Below, piece by piece: positions 1-5,236 of a DNA stretch of 5,759 bases; the first letter of the stretch is position 1; every line of letters begins with the position of its first letter. A program made the position numbers and the translations under genes. This DNA is from Actinomycetota bacterium (GTDB lineage Bacteria > Actinomycetota > Actinomycetes > S36-B12 > UBA10799): the NCBI GenBank assembly GCA_003452655.1, contig DMNR01000447.1, positions 1-5,759 of the forward strand, read 5' to 3'. Under the pieces are notes generated by a model, which did no database searches, was not told the DNA's origin, and saw only the letters and a program-made list of their open reading frames with translations.

Positions 1-137
1 TATCGAGCGCACCCACCGTGGCTGTGCCAACAGTCGGAATGATATGGGATGCCGCAGCTCTCGCAGATCAGAGCGGACGAGCTGTCGATAGTCAGGAAGC
101 AGTAGGGGCACGACGCTACGAGCTGCTCGTCACTCAT
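1..137 (-). CDS. RING/PHD-like treble-clef zinc-finger protein, partial (N-terminal 45 residues)
   Basis: This gene is read leftward from an ATG at 137-135 and leaves the window after 45 codons. A good ribosome binding site, AGGAGAT at 150-144, lies 6 bases before the ATG and fixes the start. The peptide starts MSDEQLVASCPYC and continues to CESCGIPYHSDCW and GGCA. Ligand candidates are C10, C13, C25, C28, H33, C36 and C43, giving spacing C-x2-C-x11-C-x2-C-x4-H-x2-C-x6-C. This fits binuclear zinc treble-clef fingers of the RING/PHD type (C4HC3-like), with the eighth ligand expected just beyond the edge. Prokaryotic RING-like domains with CPYC, CG-x-x-YH-x-x-CW and GGCA signatures are an established group, often N-terminal soluble modules joined to membrane or signalling parts. 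Whether more domains follow here cannot be seen. It is transcribed divergently from the receptor kinase. I infer a protein-interaction or adaptor role; ubiquitin-ligase activity should not be assumed. A plain zinc-ribbon protein is the main alternative. Confidence 0.8.
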   Translation of the reverse strand, partial: MSDEQLVASCPYCFLTIDSSSALICESCGIPYHSDCWHSHGGCAR

Positions 138-225
138 CAGACGATCTCCTGCTGAATGGTGACTGTTGCCCTGGCAGTCTTCGGCAGGAGGAGAGACGGA
201 GTACCAAGCGCACTGAGCCCTGAGG

Positions 226-253
226 ATACTACGCCCCGAGTGCGGCCGACCAA
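226..253 (-). promoter_or_regulatory. Candidate sigma-70-type promoter for the zinc-finger gene
   Basis: On the minus strand TTGGTC (253-248) and TAGTAT (231-226) are separated by 16 bases, resembling -35 and -10 boxes. TAGTAT matches four of six -10 consensus positions, and TTGGTC has the TTG core. Transcription would start near 219 and give a leader of about 80 bases before the ATG at 137. This is a pattern match only. Confidence 0.3.
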
Positions 254-422
254 GCTGGCGCAGAGCCTTGGGTCGAGCGAAGGGCAGCTGGTCCTGGCCG
301 TGACGACTATCTCGAGGGCCTCGTTGCGATCGCTGGGGTCGGCAGTCGACCATATTCACTCGTCGCTGATCATGCTCCACGTGAGTCTCCGAGCTGCTCG
401 GCACCAACTGGAAATCCGATGA

Positions 423-436
423 GGGCTATCAAGCCC
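423..436 (+). repeat. Short perfect hairpin upstream of the kinase gene
   Basis: GGGCT (423-427) and AGCCC (432-436) form a perfect 5-base-pair stem around the loop ATCA. No T-tract follows, so it is not a typical intrinsic terminator. It could be a protein-binding site or a minor transcript structure. It lies about 60 bases before the kinase start. Confidence 0.3.
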
Positions 437-487
437 GGCAGCACCCCCGTCTGAGTCTTCCACTGCAACACGCTGGCCGATCGAGAG

Positions 488-493
488 TAGATT
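488..493 (+). promoter_or_regulatory. Possible -10 box for (near-)leaderless kinase transcript
   Basis: TAGATT fits the actinobacterial TANNNT -10 pattern and ends 8 bases before the ATG at 502. If used, transcription would begin at or next to that ATG, giving a leaderless message, which is common in Actinomycetota. No good -35 box is visible 16-19 bases upstream (the nearest is around CTGCAA or TGCAAC at 463-469). The alternative reading is a GTG start at 496 with GAGAG (483-487) as a weak ribosome binding site. Confidence 0.25.
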
Positions 494-495
494 GA

Positions 496-3012
496 GTGAT
501 CATGGCGGATGGTGTGGCGTTTGGGTCGCGGTACATCCTGGGTGATGTACTCGGACGGGGTGCGATGGGACGCGTGTATCGGGCGTCCGTCCGCGACAGC
601 GAGGACGCGGTGGCCGTAAAGGTGCTTCGCGACGACCTGTCGTCACAGCCGGACGTAGTGGCACGATTCATTCAGGAACGGCAGGTGCTGCGCGCCATTT
701 CGAATCCCAATGTCGTGACGGTCCGCGATCTTGTCGTGGAAGGCGATCAACTCGGCATCGTCATGGATCTTGTCGAAGGGGGCAATCTTCGCACGGCAGT
801 TCACTTCCCGATGTCCGCTGGTGAGGCGCTCGGTTTGGTGGAGCAGATCGCGAGCGGGCTGGCCGCGGATCATGCAGCAGGGGTCGTGCATCGGGATCTC
901 AAGCCGGAGAACGTTCTCGCCGATCGCGATGCTGACGGTCGGTTGCTGCTTCGGCTCACGGACTTCGGCGTCTCAAGACTTGTGGGCCAAACGCTAACGA
1001 AGGTGACATCGCTCATTGGTACTCCGGGATACCTTGCTCCCGAAGTTGCCGCCGGTGAACGCCCCACGTCGGCTGCAGATGTCTACGCGCTGGGCGCCTT
1101 GCTCTACGAGATGTTGTGCGGCCGCGGACCGTTCGAGGCCGAGAACGTGCTAGCGCTGATTCGGGCACATGCCGAGGATCCACTTCCACGACCCCTCGGA
1201 ATGCCTGACGAACTGTGGGCCTTGACCAGTTCTATGCTCGCTAAGGCGCCGGAGGGTAGGCCAACGGCTCAGCAGATTGCGATCGAAGCCGCACCTTTGG
1301 CGATGTTGGTCGGTGGCAGTGGATCGTTCGAGGTACCCGGTCCCCAGCCAACGGTGAACCGCCAAGTCCTGCCGACGGCCACCGATGGAACGGCGACGGA
1401 GGAGTCCCTTACATTGCTGCGTCGGGTGACAACGAACCCCAATGTGAGTGCGAGCGATGGCGTGACGGTTGTGGCTGGGGGTGGACGGAGTCGAAGTCGT
1501 CGAATGCCTGTGCTGGTGGTCGCGGCATTGGTGGCGTTCGTTTCGGGGTTGGCGGGGGTGTGGTTGGTGAATCGTCCGGCGGGTGGTGTCGCGGCATCGC
1601 CGGAATCGAGCTTGTATTCGTTTCCGCCAACTGTGTACCCGGGGGCGACGGTGTTGACGCGGCAGTGGGAGCTTGTTGGTACGGATGGTTCGTTGTTGCG
1701 TTCGACTGCGGTCCTGACGAACTCCGGGACCGAACCAGCGAAGGGAGATCACTTCGAGGTTATTCCGAAGAGCGTTGCGGATGATGTTGATCTGGTCAGG
1801 TTCACGCCGGCACCGGACGAGATCGTCCAACGCGACCCCGTCGTGCGGTACAGCTTGGATGGGCTTGCACCCGCCGCTCAGGTGACGATCTCCTGGGAGG
1901 TTTCGATACCCGCGGACGGCAACACTGCGGAGCGGTTGCGGTCCCTCGCCAGGGATCAGCAGCAAGCAGCGCAGGAGTTCACGGCGACGATGCCAGCCGC
2001 CAGTCTGCTCGAGTTGGCGTCGATGTCGATCAACCCATCGACGTTGACGCTGGACCCGGGTTTGACCCGCTTGCTGGTGGTGACCGGGGAGATGTCCGAC
2101 GGAAGTGTCGCCGGACCGGAAGTGCTCGCCGGGATCTCGTGGACATCGTCGAACACAGCGGTCGCGACGGTCGACCAGGCCGGCTCCGTCAGTGCGCTGG
2201 CGGGTGGGGCTATCACCATCACCGCGCAGGCGGGCGCTATTTCAGTCACCGCTGATGTCACCGTTAACGGGCTTGTCAGCGCGGCGGACAACGCGGTCGC
2301 GACCCTCACCCTGGTGCCTGCCTCCGGGCAATCTGTCACGGCCACCACTCGGCCGCCAGTGGCCGCGCCACCTTCCACAGTGGCGCCCTCGACGACGAGA
2401 CCTGTCACGGCCACTACCCGGCCACCTTCGACCAGCGCATCGGCCACGACGCCCCCGCCCACGACGACCGGACCGACGGCACCAGCGGCACCGTCGATCA
2501 GCGGCAACGTGAACGGCACGGCGATCGCCTGGTCGTGGTCCGTGTCGAGCACCGGAAACCGGCCTCTCCAACGCTACGACGTGTTTCTCAACGGTGGCCT
2601 GGTCCAACAGGGCACCCAAACCACCTTTGCACAGAGCGGCAACTACTCCACCACGTACACGCTCCAAGTCATCGTCTACAACTCTGCGGGCTTGACGGCC
2701 CAAGCGTCACTTCAACGCAGCACCGGTGCAGCACCAACGCCGACGAGGACGATTCAGACCTTCATGGCGGGGCCTGCGGCCAGTGCACCTTTTCCTAATG
2801 CCAACTACGTTGGCATCAGTGGACAGAACTTCACCCCGGGTGCGTCGCTTCAGGTGCTGTGTGAAGGTTCGCCTACCTGGTACAACCTCGGCAACGCGGA
2901 CAGCAGCGGCAGTTTCTCCAAGCAGGCGTTGTGCTGGCACACACCTGGGACCCCGCAAGGGATCACGGTTCGCGACGGATCGGGTCAAGCCTCAGCGACG
3001 AGCAGCTGGTAG
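496..3012 (+). CDS. PknB-type receptor Ser/Thr protein kinase with Ig-like/Fn3-like ectodomain
   Basis: This is an 838-residue one-pass membrane kinase that phosphorylates Ser/Thr on cytoplasmic targets in response to an external signal. The catalytic domain spans about residues 13-266 and looks active: Gly loop GRGAMGRVY (20-28), ATP lysine K42 in AVKVL, helix-C E61, catalytic loop HRDLKPEN with D134 and N139, DFG at 156-158, activation-loop threonines T166, T168 and T171 before GTPGY, APE at 181-183, D195 and R255. A juxtamembrane stretch ends in RSRSRR, then one membrane helix at about 338-358. Outside are a beta-rich region (about 373-505), a Big_2-type Ig-like domain (507-591, with WTSSNTAVATVD and a VTVN end), a Thr/Pro linker (about 613-665), an Fn3-like domain (666-744) and a C-terminal beta-rich domain (751-838) with C789 and C813. 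PASTA repeats, usual in PknB itself, are absent, so wall muropeptide sensing is not implied. Start: GTG at 496 has weak GAGAG 8 bases upstream; ATG at 502 is the alternative and adds only two residues' uncertainty. The ligand is unknown. Confidence 0.93.
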   Translation: MIMADGVAFGSRYILGDVLGRGAMGRVYRASVRDSEDAVAVKVLRDDLSSQPDVVARFIQERQVLRAISNPNVVTVRDLVVEGDQLGIVMDLVEGGNLRTAVHFPMSAGEALGLVEQIASGLAADHAAGVVHRDLKPENVLADRDADGRLLLRLTDFGVSRLVGQTLTKVTSLIGTPGYLAPEVAAGERPTSAADVYALGALLYEMLCGRGPFEAENVLALIRAHAEDPLPRPLGMPDELWALTSSMLAKAPEGRPTAQQIAIEAAPLAMLVGGSGSFEVPGPQPTVNRQVLPTATDGTATEESLTLLRRVTTNPNVSASDGVTVVAGGGRSRSRRMPVLVVAALVAFVSGLAGVWLVNRPAGGVAASPESSLYSFPPTVYPGATVLTRQWELVGTDGSLLRSTAVLTNSGTEPAKGDHFEVIPKSVADDVDLVRFTPAPDEIVQRDPVVRYSLDGLAPAAQVTISWEVSIPADGNTAERLRSLARDQQQAAQEFTATMPAASLLELASMSINPSTLTLDPGLTRLLVVTGEMSDGSVAGPEVLAGISWTSSNTAVATVDQAGSVSALAGGAITITAQAGAISVTADVTVNGLVSAADNAVATLTLVPASGQSVTATTRPPVAAPPSTVAPSTTRPVTATTRPPSTSASATTPPPTTTGPTAPAAPSISGNVNGTAIAWSWSVSSTGNRPLQRYDVFLNGGLVQQGTQTTFAQSGNYSTTYTLQVIVYNSAGLTAQASLQRSTGAAPTPTRTIQTFMAGPAASAPFPNANYVGISGQNFTPGASLQVLCEGSPTWYNLGNADSSGSFSKQALCWHTPGTPQGITVRDGSGQASATSSW
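2335..2427 (+). repeat. Imperfect 24-base direct repeat in Thr/Pro linker
   Basis: Two copies (2335-2358 and 2404-2427) encode the same peptide, VTATTRPP, 69 bases apart within the Thr/Pro-rich linker of the kinase ectodomain. The DNA copies differ at four positions. Such linkers are usually extended, glycosylation-prone spacers that grow by in-frame duplication. Confidence 0.6.
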
Positions 3013-3133
3013 GGGACTCGCGCTTGAGTGAGCGTTTGGACCTTGCACCCGTTGCCGGTATGGCGCGCCGGCGGACTTGCCCAGGGCCGGTATCCGGTAT
3101 AGGGGAGTCGGCCTGACCTTCGGAGATACTCAA
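3013..3133. other. Convergent intergenic region with weak terminator-like hairpins
   Basis: The kinase (plus) and the TetR-type gene (minus) converge here, so terminators are expected. Two weak stems are seen: CGCT (3021-3024) with AGCG (3031-3034), followed by TTT, and GCCGG (3054-3058) with CCGGC (3068-3072) enclosing a 9-base loop. Neither has a long T-tract. The motif CCGGTAT also recurs (from 3055 and near 3090). I cannot name a definite terminator. Confidence 0.3.
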
Positions 3134-4354
3134 TTAGGCAGTGGTTTGCGATGTGTCGTTGGCGCCCGACATTGCACAGACCATCTGTGCACAACTCTCG
3201 GGTCGGCAACTCGGCAGCTCGCGCGCCAAGGTGCAACTCAGCTGCTGAACAATTCCGACGAGCTGGTGAGCTGAGTCGGAGCTGGCACGCGGTAGGAGCC
3301 TTGCGAGGAGTTCGTCGAGATGCATCTGAGGTCCTGATTGGGTCCGGACTACGGGTCGAGCACTTCGAAGGGCGAGTTCGATCTCCGCAAACTCCGGGTG
3401 GGTCCGGCTCAGCGTGACCACTCTGACCACGTGAGCGCTCAGGATCTGTTCCGCTGGCATGGCCGTCGCAAGTTCACCTTCCAGCGCGATCGCCAGGCCC
3501 GGATAGAACTCGGCGAGAATGGCATCGCCGATATCGCGAGTCGTGCCTACGTACTTGCCGATCATTGCCTCGGACAGGCCGGTGCGGTCGCTGAGCACCG
3601 CGAGGCTGAGTCGTTGGAAGCCATTCGCAGCGATCTCCTCGCTGGCGACGTGCAGCACAAGTCGGTGAATGTTTCGCACGGGCTGATTGACGACACGTTC
3701 ACGCCAGGCCGAAAAGACTCGTCGCTCAAACGTGTCGGTTGCGGACGCTTCGAGGTCGTGGCCGCGGGTGGTGGTCATTGTCATCAACACCGTGAGGAGC
3801 ACGTTCACGGCGATGTCGGTGATGCCAGCTTCGCCGAGGCTGAAGCCGTCAGCGACGATCTCCAGAGCTCTGGCGACTTCTTCCGGGGTAAACAGGTTCC
3901 GCGGGGTCACTCCGAGGTCGAGCAAGGATTGGACGAGTGGAACCCACGCCGAGGGTGTCGCAAGCGCCTTCGAAGAACCAGCATCCAATACCCGCGCAAT
4001 GAACGCGGCTCTTCCAGGCCGGCCAATGCGGCGACGCTCTAGACCCGAGTGGACAAGGCTGGCCACAGCCCTTCGTACGTCACCGTCGGCGGCGTCGAGC
4101 GGCGCCCTCGGTGGTACATCGGAGGCCGCGGCGTCGAGAGCCGCAAGGTGCTGAGTGAGTGCTGCTGTGTAGTCAGTGGCTGTTGGGAACTGGTCGTAGA
4201 ACGTTCTACGCGAAAGCCTTGCGGCAGCACTCACGTTGACAGCTGTCAGCGATCGAAACAACGCTCCACCGTCGCTCGTTGCCAGAAGTGCTGTCCCGGC
4301 CTCAAGCAGCCGCTCACGAGCTGTCGAACTTCCGCCTTCAGTCTTTGATGGCAC
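3134..4354 (-). CDS. Tandem (double) TetR-family transcriptional regulator
   Basis: This 406-residue protein is about twice the usual TetR length (about 200) and carries two TetR-type N-terminal DNA-binding units. Unit one, residues 12-60, starts ARERLLEAGTALLA and has the recognition-helix signature LSRRTFYDQFP (47-57). Unit two, about 229-284, starts NIHRLVLHVASEEIAANGF and has LSDRTGLSEAMIGKYVG (254-270). Each is followed by a helical segment suited to ligand binding or dimerisation. All four cysteines lie near the C-terminus (C374, C383, C388, C393). The GTG start at 4354-4352 is supported by AGGAG at 4368-4364, 9 bases upstream. TetR proteins are usually ligand-released repressors that bind palindromes in their own divergent promoter region. 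Here that region is shared with the WXG100 operon, so I infer control of itself and of that operon. Fused double-TetR proteins exist in Actinomycetota, but I do not recognise a characterised relative, and the effector molecule is unknown. Confidence 0.85.
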   Translation of the reverse strand: MPSKTEGGSSTARERLLEAGTALLATSDGGALFRSLTAVNVSAAARLSRRTFYDQFPTATDYTAALTQHLAALDAAASDVPPRAPLDAADGDVRRAVASLVHSGLERRRIGRPGRAAFIARVLDAGSSKALATPSAWVPLVQSLLDLGVTPRNLFTPEEVARALEIVADGFSLGEAGITDIAVNVLLTVLMTMTTTRGHDLEASATDTFERRVFSAWRERVVNQPVRNIHRLVLHVASEEIAANGFQRLSLAVLSDRTGLSEAMIGKYVGTTRDIGDAILAEFYPGLAIALEGELATAMPAEQILSAHVVRVVTLSRTHPEFAEIELALRSARPVVRTQSGPQMHLDELLARLLPRASSDSAHQLVGIVQQLSCTLARELPSCRPESCAQMVCAMSGANDTSQTTA

Positions 4355-4527
4355 TTCTTAGGTCTCCTGGCATCCAGCTCAGCCCGTAGGAGCCGGATTG
4401 ATGGGACTTTACATTGATGTGCACTACGCCGACGTCGATGCTCGTTGAATTTCACGTTGGCGTGTAGCAAAGTCCTCTCGGTAGGGCAGCAGTCGAGCTG
4501 CCACCTTGAGATAGGGAGTACCAAACC
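4355..4527. promoter_or_regulatory. Divergent control region between TetR-type gene and WXG100 operon
   Basis: These 173 bases separate two divergently read genes and are rich in symmetry: GGACTTT (4404-4410) against AAAGTCC (4469-4475), the 8-base palindrome CGACGTCG (4430-4437), TGAATTTCA (4446-4454, odd-centred), and GGCAGC-6-GCTGCC (4485-4502). On the minus strand TGTAAAGT (4413-4406) resembles an extended -10 box for the regulator and overlaps the GGACTTT arm. No clear sigma-70 box pair was found for the operon. AGGGAG at 4513-4518 is the ribosome binding site of the first WXG100 gene. Confidence 0.5.
4485..4502 (+). promoter_or_regulatory. Candidate operator: perfect 6-bp inverted repeat
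   Basis: GGCAGC (4485-4490) and GCTGCC (4497-4502) are perfect inverted arms around AGTCGA, 18 bases in total. It lies 10 bases before the ribosome binding site of the WXG100 operon. The size fits a TetR-type operator, and a dimer bound here would block transcription or elongation. A 5'-leader hairpin is the alternative. Confidence 0.4.
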
Positions 4528-4791
4528 ATGTTGCAGATGAACCCAGAGGACCTGCTTCGGCTTCGGTCGGTGTTCGACACCCAATCGGAGGCCGTCGTCA
4601 CGTTGCAGAGCACCGTTCAAGGAGCCATTGACGGAACCGTGTGGGAGAGCCCGGCAGCGAATGAGTTTCGCAACCTCTGGCAGGGTGAGTTCGTTCCGGC
4701 GTTGAACAACCTGCGCGACGCTTTGTCCCGTGCCGCCTCCGGCGTACAGAACAGCCACGACAAGGTTGTCGACGCGAACCGCGCCATCTGA
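4528..4791 (+). CDS. WXG100-family (ESAT-6-like) type VII secretion protein
   Basis: This 87-residue, probably all-helical protein is close to the roughly 100-residue family size. It fits a helix-turn-helix hairpin: helix one about 6-34, a turn with VWESPAANEF (38-47), and helix two about 48-84. The hallmark W-x-G is W39-E40-S41 here, with Ser replacing Gly, while the downstream A44-x2-F47 spacing is kept. The C-terminus ends VVDANRAI, lacking the canonical Y-x3-D/E export signal; the Tyr position reads V80 and the acidic position N84. Start: ATG 4528 has AGGGAG (4513-4518) 9 bases upstream; a second in-frame ATG at 4537 is possible but worse placed. It is the first gene of a three-gene operon. 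Family members form antiparallel dimers and are exported by ESX/type VII systems or act as partners of larger substrates. I infer the partner role. Confidence 0.85.
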   Translation: MLQMNPEDLLRLRSVFDTQSEAVVTLQSTVQGAIDGTVWESPAANEFRNLWQGEFVPALNNLRDALSRAASGVQNSHDKVVDANRAI

Positions 4792-4795
4792 TCCG

Positions 4796-5236
4796 ATGTT
4801 GGCTAACCCGGAGGAGTTGCGCGGAGTTGCCAGGTCTCTTCGTTCGACCAGGGGGAGTCTGGACAGCGACCACGCCGCCTTGCAGCGAGCGGGCGCAGTG
4901 TTCAATTCGTGGCGAGGGCCGGCAGCGGATGACGTTCGGTCGACCCTCGCCCCGATCTGTCTGAACAGCATGCTGATGGTGACCCGTGATCTCGACGACC
5001 TGGCCACGATGCTTGACCGTGCCGCAGATGAGCTTGGCCAACGGTTGTCGAAGATCAGGGCGATTGATGCCAATGCCCGACACTGGTTCGCAAGCCAACA
5101 ACCACCACCTGACGGCACGCTGCCACGCTGGGAGAGCGAATGGTGGAAGTACCGTCCAGGCCGGTTCCCTCCGTCGGGTGATTCCGCTTGGCTGGAGGCG
5201 GGTCCGTATCTGCGTGCTCGCGGAGTGAGCGTCTAG
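4796..5236 (+). CDS. WXG100-like protein with Trp-rich C-terminal tail
   Basis: I place the start at ATG 4796, 4 bases after the previous stop; the frame is open further upstream, but that would overlap the first gene. No strong ribosome binding site precedes it, which suggests translational coupling. The 146-residue product has an N-terminal WXG100-like hairpin (about 5-97) with a true W39-R40-G41 motif in SWRGPAADDVRSTL and a second helix around DLDDLATMLDRAADELGQRL (65-84). The remaining 50 residues are not typical of a WXG100 protein: rich in Trp, Pro and Arg, including PRWESEWWKYRPGRFPP (110-126). Such an extension may bind a cognate effector or the secretion machinery, but I know no precise family for it. 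The gene ends in TAG at 5234-5236, overlapping the next start. I infer that it is the second half of a heterodimer with the 87-residue protein or a chaperone-like partner for the downstream product. Confidence 0.8.
   Translation: MLANPEELRGVARSLRSTRGSLDSDHAALQRAGAVFNSWRGPAADDVRSTLAPICLNSMLMVTRDLDDLATMLDRAADELGQRLSKIRAIDANARHWFASQQPPPDGTLPRWESEWWKYRPGRFPPSGDSAWLEAGPYLRARGVSV

Larger units (their letters stand above)
138..495. other. Divergent intergenic region between zinc-finger gene and kinase gene
   Basis: No convincing gene is seen in these 358 bases. A plus-strand reading frame at 156-422 is open, but it has no ribosome binding site at its ATG, uses AGG AGG AGA in tandem, and has no recognisable protein features. 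The region holds a leftward promoter candidate, an 11-base palindrome at 390-400 (CGAGC-T-GCTCG), a short hairpin at 423-436, and a possible -10 box at 488-493. The 8-mer TGATCATG occurs at 367-374 and again at 497-504, where it overlaps the kinase start; this may be chance. An orphan Shine-Dalgarno-like AGGAGG at 186-191 has no start codon at a useful distance. Confidence 0.5.

Noticed and set aside
156..422. Plus-strand open frame of 88 codons between the zinc-finger and kinase genes
   Set aside because: No ribosome binding site at its ATG, tandem AGG/AGA codons, no protein features, and it overlaps the promoter area of the divergent gene. Chance opening is expected in high-GC DNA.
1150..1965. 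Minus-strand open frame of 271 codons inside the kinase gene
   Set aside because: The plus-strand frame encodes an intact kinase and membrane helix here. The antisense product is Arg/His-rich with no family features.
3054..3072. GCCGG/CCGGC hairpin as a definite intrinsic terminator
   Set aside because: The stem is only 5 pairs with a 9-base loop, and no T-tract follows on either strand, so it is listed only as a weak element of the intergenic region.
3338..4042. Plus-strand open frame of 234 codons opposite the TetR-type gene
   Set aside because: It is antisense to a gene with two clear TetR units. Its translation has no recognisable motif and no start signal.
4730..4795. Upstream extension of the second WXG100-like gene to 4730
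   Set aside because: It would overlap the first gene by about 60 bases and add 22 residues (MPPPAYRTATTR...) unlike a WXG100 N-terminus. ATG 4796, 4 bases after the stop, fits an operon better.
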